A stretch of DNA of 64,000 bases from Methylomonas sp. (GTDB lineage: Bacteria > Pseudomonadota > Gammaproteobacteria > Methylococcales > Methylomonadaceae). The translations under genes and the position numbers were made by a program. A model generated the notes under the pieces. That model was not told the DNA's origin, did not search any database, and saw nothing but the letters and a program-made list of their open reading frames with translations. The stretch covers positions 1 through 64,000 of the forward strand of contig PERU01000004.1 in the NCBI GenBank assembly GCA_002928965.1. The letters run 5' to 3'. Below are positions 54,749 through 63,910 of this stretch, piece by piece; within the stretch, counting starts at the first letter, position 1; each line of letters opens with the position of its first letter.

Positions 54749-56619
54749 GTGTGCCCAGCATGGGCTAAAACTCGTTATCTGAAAGGATATAACCGGAAGT
54801 AGTAACGACAACCGTAGCGAAACGCAAGGGTGTAAACCGTGAGGCTAGCCTGAAAGAAGCGCGTAGCAAAAGCACGACCGCAGGAACACGAACAAGCAGT
54901 GAGGCCGGGTGTGGGCGATGAGTGTGCTAGGGAACACGAAATCCAACCGTTACCGAAAGACGCATCAGGTAGAGCTTGGCGGCACGGGCAGACAGTTTTA
55001 GCACCTTACCTGGGGAGATCTTCCAAATGAGAGTTTGGAAGAAGTCAGCAGAGGCCGTATTAGCGGGGAAGTTCTGGAAACAGAATGGAGCGAAGGGCCG
55101 AAGAACCAAAAGACAGACCGTTTAAACAACTCCAAGAAACGGCGAGCAGTATTCCGAAACAGGCGAACGTTGCAACTGCGGCAGCTATTCGCGCTGGTGA
55201 CCCAAAGGAGCTGGTGGATTCCGGTTTGATAACGGGACGCGGGATGCAAGCCTGACTTGGGCGAAGGAGAAATAGAAGGTGCTGAATGAAGATATGATGG
55301 AAAGAGTCCTGAACCGGGACAACTTGGAAGAAGCATACAAGCGAGTAAAAGCGAATAAAGGATCGGCAGGGGTAGATGGAATGAAAGTGGAAGACTTCGC
55401 AGAACATGCCCGTCAACACTGGCCTGTGATAGCGGAGAAACAAAAGTCAGCCAGCTATCAACCTGGAGCGATACGAGGCATAGCGATCCCGAAGCCGCAA
55501 GGCGGAGAACGGGTACTGGGCATTCCCAATGTGCAGGACAGAGTCATCCAACAAGCGGTCAGCCAAGTGCTGAGTCCGATCTTCGAAGCGGAATTCAGCG
55601 ACCACAGCTACGGTTACAGGCCGCAAAGAAGCGCACACGATGCTGTCAGGGCAGCCAGTCGCTATGTGGCGGAAGGTAAAACTTGGGTGGTGGACATAGA
55701 CAGCAGTGCGTTCTTCGATGAAGTCAATCACGACATACTGATGGCGAAAGTCAGCCGGAAAATAAGGGACAAGCGAGTCTTAAAACTGATAGGCAGCTAC
55801 CTGAGAGCGCCAATGGAGAAAGGCGGCCAGAAAATTAAGCGTAGCCAAGGCACGCCGCAAGGCGGACCGCTAAGTCCGTTACTGGCCAACATCTACTTGG
55901 ATGATTTGGACAAAGAATTGGAAAGCCGGGGATTGAGCTTCTGCCGTTACGCTGATGATCTGGTTATTTATGTCGGCAGTGAACGAAGTGGCCAGAGAAT
56001 ACTGGCCAGCCTGACGGAATGGATAGCCAAACACCTGAAGTTAAGAGTCAATCCTAACAAAAGTGGAACAGGTCGCCCCTGGCAAGGAAAATTTCTAGGA
56101 TTTAGGATCAACAGTGATGGCAGCCTAAAACTGGCCGATGCCAGTCTGGAAAAGCTGAAAGCTCAAGTCAGAAACTGCTGGAACAATCAGAATCGACAGA
56201 GACTGGAAGAACGGATAGAAGAATGGAGGCAATACATAAGAGGCTGGTATGCCTATTACGGAGCCTGCATCAAATATCCGATAACCAGAGCGACGGAAGG
56301 ATGGATAAGGCGGCACATGCGGAAATACTTCTGGCAACGTTGGCACAATAAACGAGGCCGGATGAACGCATTGAAAAGGTTGGGAGCCAAACCTTACCAT
56401 CAACGCCAAGCCAGCGTATCAGTCGGAGACTGGAGGATGGCAAGATGCCACCTGCTGCAAAGATTGCTTGATAATGCCAGGTTGAAACGATGGGGATTAT
56501 GGGTTCCATCAGATCTTGTGACAAGTTAAGGTCACTGGGTTCAACCGCCGGATGCGGAAAACCGCATGTCCGGTGGTGTGGCAGAGGTGACGGGCGCAAT
56601 CCCGTCACCCCGAGCCGAT
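54749..56619 (+). mobile_element. Group II intron, probably bacterial class C
   Basis: The 5' end reads GTGTGCCCAGCATGGGC, the usual group II start (GTGYG). Domain V is seen at 56543-56578 (AACCGCCGGATGCGGAAAAC ... GTCCGGTGGTG) and domain VI stem GGTGACGGG/CCCGTCACC at 56586-56609; the 3' end is near 56619 and not exact. It encodes a reverse transcriptase at 55279-56529. The insertion 3 nt past a REP hairpin and the form of domain V suggest class C. The intron is about 1.87 kb and looks intact, so it may be active. Confidence 0.85.
55279..56529 (+). CDS. ltrA: Group II intron reverse transcriptase/maturase
   Basis: The 416-residue protein has RT motifs in order: EAYKRVKANKGSAGVDGMKV, ERVLGIPNVQDRVIQQAVSQ, FSDHSYGYRPQRSAHDAVRA, VVDIDSSAFFDEVNHD, GTPQGGPLSPLLANIYLD and the catalytic YADD at residues 224-227. 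The C-terminal maturase (GIIM) region is present (RHMRKYFWQRWHNKRGRMNA) but no HNH endonuclease. GAAGGAG lies 10 nt before GTG 55279. This is the intron-encoded protein needed for splicing and retrohoming. Confidence 0.96.
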   Translation: MLNEDMMERVLNRDNLEEAYKRVKANKGSAGVDGMKVEDFAEHARQHWPVIAEKQKSASYQPGAIRGIAIPKPQGGERVLGIPNVQDRVIQQAVSQVLSPIFEAEFSDHSYGYRPQRSAHDAVRAASRYVAEGKTWVVDIDSSAFFDEVNHDILMAKVSRKIRDKRVLKLIGSYLRAPMEKGGQKIKRSQGTPQGGPLSPLLANIYLDDLDKELESRGLSFCRYADDLVIYVGSERSGQRILASLTEWIAKHLKLRVNPNKSGTGRPWQGKFLGFRINSDGSLKLADASLEKLKAQVRNCWNNQNRQRLEERIEEWRQYIRGWYAYYGACIKYPITRATEGWIRRHMRKYFWQRWHNKRGRMNALKRLGAKPYHQRQASVSVGDWRMARCHLLQRLLDNARLKRWGLWVPSDLVTS

Positions 56620-56665
56620 CTGTCCTGATCTCCACAAACCCTTGAGCCGCTGTACTGCCTTTTTT

Positions 56666-58345
56666 TCAAAGGCGGTACAGTGGTTCCAATACCTCTTCCG
56701 CAGCATTAGCGGCCTTTGTTTTACCGGGCTTGCATTGTATAAACGCCTCCCACAACGCATTGCCATTCCAGTCCGGCAAAGCGGCTGAATACAAGGCTTG
56801 GTTCAGTAACAGAATTTCCGTGCGCAAGGGTTCTGGGCATTGGCCGGCAATTGCGGTCAAGTTATCCTCCGCAAATTGTTGCCTGCCCCAAAGCAGCAAG
56901 GCCTGTTTGGCGGCTTGTGCCTGATTCTGCAGACAAGCCGATTTCAACGCCTTCATATCCGCCGCCTGCTGAGTTGGGTGTTCCACGGCTTCTGCAGCTG
57001 CAGGCTTGTTTCGTGCAGAACGATACAGCCACGCGACGTGACTCAACCAACCCAGCGCCAAAGCAGCGGACAGCCATTGCCAAAACACCAGTGGTTCTGA
57101 GTTGGTCGGTTGCGATGATAGGGTCGGCGCGACAGGTGTTTGCGGTTGCTGCGCGGGATTGGTCGCCGGTTGAGCGGTAGCTTCCAGCGTCTGTAGCGTT
57201 ACGGCCGGCAATTGCGCGGTTTCGATCTGTTGCGTTTGGGTGTTGAACCAACTGATGTTGACGGCAGGCAGAGTGTATTGACCCGGCTGGCTGGGAATGT
57301 AGGCGATTTTTTCCTCACGATGGGCAATCAAGCCGTCGCTTTGCTTGTCTTCATACAACACCGGCTGATCGGGATAGGTTTTGATGCCGTCCATATTTAA
57401 CGGCTTGGATAATTCCGGCAATTGCCCGACTGTCGAGCCTTTGGCGATCAGGGTGATGGTGCGGGTCAACGGTTCGCCGACCTTGGTTTTTAAATCGTTG
57501 CTCGACCAAGTTTCGTTGAGTTGCAGCGATTCGGCACTTAGCCAAGCTGGATCGGTAAAACTGGCAGGCGGGGCTTGTACACTCAACGTTATGGCTTTGG
57601 ACGATACCCGGCGGGTTTCGGTAATCTGCCGATTGAAAAAGCCATTAAACTGTGGCCTTTGCTCGCTGACCACTTCAGCCGTCAAGGTCAGCGGCGCGAT
57701 CGTGAATAGCCCGCTTTGCTGTGGAAAAATCGCGTATTTACGTTCGGTGACCCAATAATCCTCACCGTTTACCTGGGTGCTATAGGTATTGTCTTCCCCA
57801 AGCTTTTCTACTACGGCATCCTTGATTTCCGGTTCATTCAGACTGGCTTGGGTGATTTGCACCCGCCGGTATAATTTCAGGGTGTACAACACTTGTGATT
57901 GCACGTAGGGGTTTTCAGGCGAAGCCTGCACGTCCAGAAACACTTCCGCATTGCTATTGGGTTGAACCGGTGGCGCTTGGTTTACCTTGAGTGTCAGCGG
58001 TTGACTGCTGTCGTTGCCAAAGGCAATTGGCGGAATCAGCAACTCACCGGCTTGCTTGGGTATGACATTGACTATCCACTGCTCGTTATGGCTGGCTTTG
58101 CCATTGATCCAGGACATATTGCTGCTGCGTTGCTGGTTCAATATCTGGAAATTTTCCTTCAACGGCGTGAAATCCGGATTGCCGTCCGGGGTTTCGCTGG
58201 CGCTAAAGGTAATTTGCAAGGATTCATTCAGATTGACCGGGTTGCGGTTAACACTGGCCTGAATCGGCGCGGCCTGGGCAGGCAAGATCAGCAGCCAGAC
58301 CAAGCCAAACCACAGTACACAGAGTTTGCAAAGCTTCATAAGCAT
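56666..58345 (-). CDS. batD: BatD-family protein
   Basis: The 559-residue protein has a signal peptide (LCVLWFGLVWLLILPAQAA), repeated beta-sandwich segments typical of the BatD/oxygen-tolerance family (IQASVNRNPVNLNESLQITF, FQILNQQRSSNMSWINGKAS, VTERKYAIFPQQSGLFTIAP), a late membrane helix (FWQWLSAALALGWLSHVAWL) and a cytoplasmic helical tail. BatD usually works with BatA, BatB and an AAA MoxR ATPase; none is in this window. It starts 6 nt after the RND pump gene and may be the last gene of that operon. ATG 58339 is a possible later start. Confidence 0.87.
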   Translation of the reverse strand: MLMKLCKLCVLWFGLVWLLILPAQAAPIQASVNRNPVNLNESLQITFSASETPDGNPDFTPLKENFQILNQQRSSNMSWINGKASHNEQWIVNVIPKQAGELLIPPIAFGNDSSQPLTLKVNQAPPVQPNSNAEVFLDVQASPENPYVQSQVLYTLKLYRRVQITQASLNEPEIKDAVVEKLGEDNTYSTQVNGEDYWVTERKYAIFPQQSGLFTIAPLTLTAEVVSEQRPQFNGFFNRQITETRRVSSKAITLSVQAPPASFTDPAWLSAESLQLNETWSSNDLKTKVGEPLTRTITLIAKGSTVGQLPELSKPLNMDGIKTYPDQPVLYEDKQSDGLIAHREEKIAYIPSQPGQYTLPAVNISWFNTQTQQIETAQLPAVTLQTLEATAQPATNPAQQPQTPVAPTLSSQPTNSEPLVFWQWLSAALALGWLSHVAWLYRSARNKPAAAEAVEHPTQQAADMKALKSACLQNQAQAAKQALLLWGRQQFAEDNLTAIAGQCPEPLRTEILLLNQALYSAALPDWNGNALWEAFIQCKPGKTKAANAAEEVLEPLYRL

Positions 58346-58351
58346 GGATCG

Positions 58352-61300
58352 TCAATTTTGGGAAAATTTATCAAACCAACCGTATAAGGCTGGCAAGACT
58401 ACCAGTGTCAGCAAGGTTGAAGTTATCAAGCCACCAATCACCACAATGGCTAGTGGCTTTTGTACTTCAGAACCAGGGCCGGTAGCGAACAAAAACGGCA
58501 CCAGACCCAGCAAGGCCACGGTGGCCGTCATCATCACAGGTCGGAACCGTTGCTCGCAGCCGTGAAGGATGGCTTCGGACAATTCCATGCCACTATCGCG
58601 CAAGCTACGAATGTATGATACCAAAACCACTCCGTTCAACACCGCAATCCCCCACAAGGCGATGAAGCCTACCGAGGCGGGCACCGATAGGTATTCGCCG
58701 GTTAAAAACAAGGCAATCACGCCGCCAATCGAGGCGAAGGGGAGTACCAGAATAATCAGGGCGGCAAAGCTCAGTGATTTAAACAACATGAACAGCAAAA
58801 AGAAAATCGCCCCAATGGTGATGGGAATAATAATCTGCAAGTGCCCCAACGCCCGTTCCATGTTCTGGAACTGGCCGCCCCATTCCAGATAGTACGCTTC
58901 AGGCAGTTTGACCTTTTCACCAACTACCCGCTGCAATTCCGCCACGAAGCTGCCAAGATCCCGGTCGCGGACGTTGATACCTACCACAATGCGGCGTTTG
59001 GCCATTTCCCGACTGATTTGCGCCGGACCGTCTGCCAGATTAATGGTAGCGACATCCTCCAAAGGTACTCGGGCACCGTTGGTAGATGTCAGCATCAGCG
59101 ACTCGATTTTTTCCTGGCTGTTGCGAAAATCGACCGGCAGACGAACCGCTGCGGAAAAGCGCCGTTCACCTTCGTACACTTCGGTGGCCGTTTTGCCGCC
59201 AATCGCGGTTTCGATGAGAGCGTGAATATCCGCCACATTCAAGCCATGGCGGGCTATCGCGCTGCGATCAATGTCAATATTCAGATATTGCTGGCCGGTG
59301 ACGCGTTCCACCCGTATGTCCTGCGCACCGGTTACTGAACCAGCCACTTTGGCGATTTCATTAGCCGTTTGTTTCAAGGCTTCAAGATCATCGCCGAAAA
59401 CCTTAACCGCCACATCCGACCGCACGCCGGTAACCATTTCATCCACCCGGTCGGAAATCGGTTGTGCCATCACCAGTTGTATACCGGGAAGATTGGTGGA
59501 CAGTTTTTCACGCATGGCGTCGGCAATATCATCCTGATTCCAGCCCGCCGGCCATTCACTGCGGGGTTTGAGGGTAACGATGGGGGTGGATTCATTTTGA
59601 GCTTGAGCGTCGGCTGGACTTTCGCCTCGGCCAATATTGGTTACCGCCATTCGTACGCCCGGAATATCCATCACCATACGCATGGCATCCATTTCCATCT
59701 TGATGCCTTCTTCCAGGGAAATATTGGGTACCCGATTGATGCCCGGTACCAACGAGCCCTCTTTCATTTCCGGAATGAATGAGGTACCCAGCAACGGCAA
59801 TAACATCAAGGCTCCGCCAAATAAAGCAACTGCGGCCATAATGACTTTGCGACTGTTTTGTAAGGACCAGTTGAGAAGATGCAGATAGGGTTTTTTTATT
59901 GCGGCTATCAAGGCGGTATCATGCTCGCCATCCTTACCCACCAGCAGATATGAACACAATACAGGCGACAAGGTCAGGGACAGAATCAGCGACACCAGTA
60001 ACGCAATCGCAATGGTAAAGGCCAGCGGGGAAAACATCTTGCCTTCCATGCCTTGCAGGGTCATCAGCGGTAAAAATACCAACACGATAATGCCAACCCC
60101 AAACAGCACCGGCGTGGCGACTTCTTCAGTCGCCACCATCACCACCCGGATTCGACTGGTGGCTTTGCCTTTACGTTCTCCCAGCAAGCGAAAGGCGTTT
60201 TCCACCACTACCACCGAGCCGTCCACCATTAAACCGATGGCAATTGCCAAACCACCCAATGACATCAGATTGGCGGAAATGCCCATTTGATTCATGACGA
60301 TGAAGGTCACCAGCGGGGTGACGATCAGCGTGCTGACCACGATCAGGCTGGAACGCACGTCGCCCAAGAATAAAAATAAAACCACCACTACCAGCGCGAT
60401 ACCTTCCAGTAGCACCTTGGTGACGGTATGTAAGGCAGCATCCACCAGTTCGCTGCGATCATAATAGGGTACGATTTTCAAATCGTCCGGGAGCATGCCC
60501 TTTTCATTGATTTCGGCCACGCGCGCTTTGATTTTACTGACAACTTCCTTGGCATTGCCGCCGCGCAACATCATGACAACGCCACCCGCCGATTCGGTAT
60601 AACCATTCTTGATCACCGCGCCAACCCGAATTTCGTGACCGATTTCAATCTTCGCCACATCCTCTATATGTACCGGTACGCTGTCCTGTTCCTTCAGTAC
60701 TATGTCACCGATGTCTTCCAGGCTGCGGATCAGACCCACCCCGCGGATTAAATACTGCTCGGCATAATGCGGCAACACACCGCCACCGCTGTTGGCGTTG
60801 TTGTTGGCCAAAGCAGTGAAGACTTCTTCCAGCGTGATACGGTAATGATGCAAGCGATCCGGGTTAACCAGTACTTGGTATTGTTTGACGTAGCCCCCTT
60901 GAGAATTGATTTCCGCAACGCCCTGAATGCCCCGTAACAACGGGCGCACGACCCAATCCTGCACTTCCCGGCGTTTTTGCAGCTCTTCCACGGTCAGTGC
61001 TCGCGTGCCGTCATCATCACGATCCAATGTGTACTGATAGACTTCGCCCAAACCGGTGGATACCGGTCCCAGCACGGGCATGATGCCTTCAGGCATTCGC
61101 TCCTGCACTTCCAGCAAACGCTCCATGACCAATTGCCGGGCAAAATACACGTCAGTTGAATCGGTGAATACCAAGGTAATCAACGACAGGCTGTTTTTGT
61201 TCAGGGAACGCATTTCGGTCAGTCCTGGCAGACCGGTCATGGCGATTTCCAGCGGCACGGTAATCAAGCGCTCCACTTCGTCGGGCGACCGCCCGGTAGC

Positions 61301-61456
61301 CGCGGTGGCAACTTGTACCTGTACGTTGGTGACATCCGGAAACGCATCGACCGATAGATGTTGCACGGCACGCGCCCCAGCCGCTATCAGGCCAAGAGCC
61401 ACTACGACCACCAGGATACGTTGTTGCAGAGAGCCGCTTATGATGGCTTGAATCAT
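58352..61456 (-). CDS. czcA: Heavy-metal efflux RND permease (CzcA/CusA family)
   Basis: The 1034-residue inner-membrane pump has 12 helices and two large periplasmic loops. HME-RND motifs: DAFPDVTNVQVQVATAATGR, MRSLNKNSLSLITLVFTDST, GGLAIAIGLMVDGSVVVVEN (helix IV, with the proton-relay Asp and Glu) and VPASVGFIALWGIAVLNGVV. The helix IV sequence resembles Czc and related pumps, but the metal cannot be assigned from it. It follows the adaptor gene at 3 nt. It exports divalent metal from the periplasm together with CzcB and CzcC. Confidence 0.93.
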   Translation of the reverse strand: MIQAIISGSLQQRILVVVVALGLIAAGARAVQHLSVDAFPDVTNVQVQVATAATGRSPDEVERLITVPLEIAMTGLPGLTEMRSLNKNSLSLITLVFTDSTDVYFARQLVMERLLEVQERMPEGIMPVLGPVSTGLGEVYQYTLDRDDDGTRALTVEELQKRREVQDWVVRPLLRGIQGVAEINSQGGYVKQYQVLVNPDRLHHYRITLEEVFTALANNNANSGGGVLPHYAEQYLIRGVGLIRSLEDIGDIVLKEQDSVPVHIEDVAKIEIGHEIRVGAVIKNGYTESAGGVVMMLRGGNAKEVVSKIKARVAEINEKGMLPDDLKIVPYYDRSELVDAALHTVTKVLLEGIALVVVVLFLFLGDVRSSLIVVSTLIVTPLVTFIVMNQMGISANLMSLGGLAIAIGLMVDGSVVVVENAFRLLGERKGKATSRIRVVMVATEEVATPVLFGVGIIVLVFLPLMTLQGMEGKMFSPLAFTIAIALLVSLILSLTLSPVLCSYLLVGKDGEHDTALIAAIKKPYLHLLNWSLQNSRKVIMAAVALFGGALMLLPLLGTSFIPEMKEGSLVPGINRVPNISLEEGIKMEMDAMRMVMDIPGVRMAVTNIGRGESPADAQAQNESTPIVTLKPRSEWPAGWNQDDIADAMREKLSTNLPGIQLVMAQPISDRVDEMVTGVRSDVAVKVFGDDLEALKQTANEIAKVAGSVTGAQDIRVERVTGQQYLNIDIDRSAIARHGLNVADIHALIETAIGGKTATEVYEGERRFSAAVRLPVDFRNSQEKIESLMLTSTNGARVPLEDVATINLADGPAQISREMAKRRIVVGINVRDRDLGSFVAELQRVVGEKVKLPEAYYLEWGGQFQNMERALGHLQIIIPITIGAIFFLLFMLFKSLSFAALIILVLPFASIGGVIALFLTGEYLSVPASVGFIALWGIAVLNGVVLVSYIRSLRDSGMELSEAILHGCEQRFRPVMMTATVALLGLVPFLFATGPGSEVQKPLAIVVIGGLITSTLLTLVVLPALYGWFDKFSQN

Positions 61457-61459
61457 GAA

Positions 61460-62596
61460 TTACTCCAGTGCTGAACGCATGCGTTCGTTATTCAAATGAA
61501 AAGCACCATCCACCACTACCCGTTCGCCTGCTTTCAGGCCACTGATGACTGGGCGCACATGGGCTTCGGCTTCGCCGAGTTGAACGGGACGCATCTGGAA
61601 ACGATTGGGCTGGGTTTCCACGAACACGTAATCACGGTTCTCATCGCGAAACACCGCTTTATCAGGCAACGTCAGGCTTTGTACACCATGCTTGTAAATC
61701 AGCAGAGTTGCCAGCATTTGCGGTTTTAAATCGCGCTTGGGATTGGGTACTTCCATGCGCACCATCACGGTCCGGGTTTCCGGATTGACCATATCAGCCA
61801 CATACACCAGTTTGCCATGCACATTTTTTTCCGGTAGTGCTGGAATTTCGGCATCGGCTTCATCGCCGGCATGCGCCCAGTGCGCTTGTTGTTCCGGTAC
61901 TTCCGCCGCCAGCCAGACTTGGGATAAATCCGCCACAGTATATAGCGCATCAGACGGCTGCACGACTTGGCCCAGGGTGATGTTGCGTTCGATTACCACG
62001 CCATCGATATTGCTCACGACCGGCGAAAAGGAGTGGATGCTGCGTTTTTTAGCCAATCGATTTAAATCATTTTCGGTCATGCCCATGACTCGCAGGCGAT
62101 CTTGCGCGGCTTGTAGATCCACTTCGGCTTCGGTTAGTATTCCTTGCCTGTCCAGCAATTCAGCGGCAGCGATGGCATCACTTTCCAGCAAGCGCTGCGC
62201 ACGTTGCACGGCCAGTCGGCGCAGATTGACTTGCGAACTGGCTTTTAAATAATCGGATTGGGCTATGCTCAGTTCGGTACTGTTCAAAAGGGCAAGATGT
62301 TCGCCTTTTTTTACAGTCTGCCCGAGCATGGCAGTGATTTCACTGACCCGACCCGTCACCGATGCGCCGATGCGGGCGATACGTTGCTGATTTAATTCCA
62401 CTTTAGCTGGAACCTCCAATGAATCCACGACCATACTGGGTTTGACGGCCTCGATTTTCAGCAGCTTCAACAAGGCCGGTGTGGCATCAATGGGTTTAGC
62501 CTCTTCGGCAGTAACCGGCATCGGGTTAAAGCAGAGCATCAGCGCCAACGGTGCAGATAGATAGAAAGCGGGTATGTGGTTTGATGTGCGTATCAT
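61460..62596 (-). CDS. czcB: RND periplasmic adaptor (CzcB-like membrane fusion protein)
   Basis: The 378-residue adaptor has a signal peptide (ALMLCFNPMPVTA), a lipoyl-like half (ASVTGRVSEITAMLGQTVKK), coiled-coil hairpin (YLKASSQVNLRRLAVQRAQR ... ILTEAEVDLQAAQDRLRVMG), second lipoyl half (SPVVSNIDGVVIERNITLGQ) and a beta barrel ending (VISGLKAGERVVVDGAFHLN). It bridges CzcA and the outer-membrane channel. It overlaps no gene, with 3-nt gaps on both sides, indicating one operon. Confidence 0.92.
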   Translation of the reverse strand: MIRTSNHIPAFYLSAPLALMLCFNPMPVTAEEAKPIDATPALLKLLKIEAVKPSMVVDSLEVPAKVELNQQRIARIGASVTGRVSEITAMLGQTVKKGEHLALLNSTELSIAQSDYLKASSQVNLRRLAVQRAQRLLESDAIAAAELLDRQGILTEAEVDLQAAQDRLRVMGMTENDLNRLAKKRSIHSFSPVVSNIDGVVIERNITLGQVVQPSDALYTVADLSQVWLAAEVPEQQAHWAHAGDEADAEIPALPEKNVHGKLVYVADMVNPETRTVMVRMEVPNPKRDLKPQMLATLLIYKHGVQSLTLPDKAVFRDENRDYVFVETQPNRFQMRPVQLGEAEAHVRPVISGLKAGERVVVDGAFHLNNERMRSALE

Positions 62597-62599
62597 GAC

Positions 62600-63859
62600 T
62601 TATCCTTTGATGGTGCTGCCATTGAGTTTTTCCAGATCGATCAGCGCGTTTTGGCGATCGAATTGAGCATTCAGATAATCGTTGCGGACGGAGCGGTAAG
62701 TACGCTGGGCGTCCAGATAATCCAGGATGCCGCGCGCGCCCAGACGGTAAGCGGCTTCTGCGACTTGCAAGGCGCTTTCCGCCTGTTCCAATAAACCCTG
62801 TTCAAAAGTACGCACCTGCCGGTCTGCATTCTGATAGCGGTTATAGGCATTTTCCAGCTCGCGGACGATTTTCAATTCCAGTTGTCGAGCGTCGGCTTGT
62901 GATTGTTTCAGTGCAGCGGTCGCTTCGGCAATTTCACCTTGGCGCTGGTTCCATAATGGCAGCGGCAGGGAAATGCCTACTTGCCACTGCTTCAAACCGG
63001 GATCCTGTTGAACACCGGCTTTCAGCGTCGGTACCGGATAACGCAGGGTTTGTTCCAACTCCACTTTGGCCTGAGCTTTTTGCACTTCGGCACGAATTTG
63101 CTGTAACGCCGGCTGTTGATCGAGCACATTGTCCCGTAAGCTACTCAACTCAGGAAGCTGTAACAGCGCTGGCGGTAAGGCACCATCGGCATCAAAATCA
63201 TAGGGAATGGCATCGGCGAACAGGGCGCGCAAGGCAGACTTGGCATCTTGCACTTCCACCAGGGCGCTGTTGCGGAGTTTGACAGCATTGAGTAGCTCTG
63301 CTTCAGCTTTGATGGCTTCATAACGAGCGGATTCACCGACTTCAACTTTTAACACCACTCTATCGCGAATTTGTTGTAGCAGTTTTTCGTTATCGATGCT
63401 GACTTGCAGCTGCGCTTTGCGGCGCAAAATTTCATAAAACGCTTGCTGAGTCTGGGCTTGAACCAGCAGCCAAACCTGTCGATTGGCTTGTTCGGCGGAG
63501 CTGATACCGGCTTCGGCCACCTGACGGCGAGCCTCGCGAACGAACGGTAAATCCAGCGCCTGCGAGACAAAAGCTGCTTCATTGCTGCCGCTCAGTGCGC
63601 CATCGCCGAGTCCGGTGGACAAGCCGCCGGCAATTTCAATGTCCGGATTGGGATATTGACGGGCTGTTATCAGCCCTGCTTCCGCACCTTCCTGAGCCGC
63701 TTTGGCTGATGCCAGTGCCGGATTGTTTTGCTCCAGCAAGGCCAGGGTTTGTGCCAGCGTCAGGCTGTCTGCTGCGGCCCACTGACTAAAGCCGGCTAAC
63801 AGCAGGTAACCTGCCGGCCAGGATTTTTTAAAGCTAAACCAATATTGCACGTTTTTCAT
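62600..63859 (-). CDS. czcC: TolC-family outer-membrane efflux channel (CzcC-like)
   Basis: The 419-residue protein has a signal peptide (SWPAGYLLLAGFSQWAAA) and the TolC repeat plan, with LTLAQTLALLEQNNPALASA, ARQYPNPDIEIAGGLS, two coiled-coil stretches rich in Ala, Glu and Gln, and SLPLPLWNQRQGEIAEA before the C-terminal helix. ATG 63859 (MKNVQYWFSFKKSW) has AAGAGGT 3-4 nt upstream; the frame upstream to 63904 adds 15 residues that run into the palindrome. It heads the efflux operon. Regulators are not in the window. Confidence 0.93.
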   Translation of the reverse strand: MKNVQYWFSFKKSWPAGYLLLAGFSQWAAADSLTLAQTLALLEQNNPALASAKAAQEGAEAGLITARQYPNPDIEIAGGLSTGLGDGALSGSNEAAFVSQALDLPFVREARRQVAEAGISSAEQANRQVWLLVQAQTQQAFYEILRRKAQLQVSIDNEKLLQQIRDRVVLKVEVGESARYEAIKAEAELLNAVKLRNSALVEVQDAKSALRALFADAIPYDFDADGALPPALLQLPELSSLRDNVLDQQPALQQIRAEVQKAQAKVELEQTLRYPVPTLKAGVQQDPGLKQWQVGISLPLPLWNQRQGEIAEATAALKQSQADARQLELKIVRELENAYNRYQNADRQVRTFEQGLLEQAESALQVAEAAYRLGARGILDYLDAQRTYRSVRNDYLNAQFDRQNALIDLEKLNGSTIKG

Positions 63860-63887
63860 AAGACCTCTTAAAAATAAATCTACAAGC

Positions 63888-63910
63888 CTTGCCTTGAGAG
63901 TCAAGGCAAG
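63888..63910. promoter_or_regulatory. Perfect palindrome upstream of the metal efflux operon
   Basis: CTTGCCTTGA and TCAAGGCAAG (10-bp arms, 3-nt centre GAG) lie 29 bp before the channel gene start. On the minus strand the palindrome includes a TTGCCT -35 candidate, and a TAGATT-type -10 lies about 20 bp later. Long spacers and symmetric operators are typical of metal-sensing MerR promoters, but the match to a known operator is not exact. No regulator gene is in view. Confidence 0.45.
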
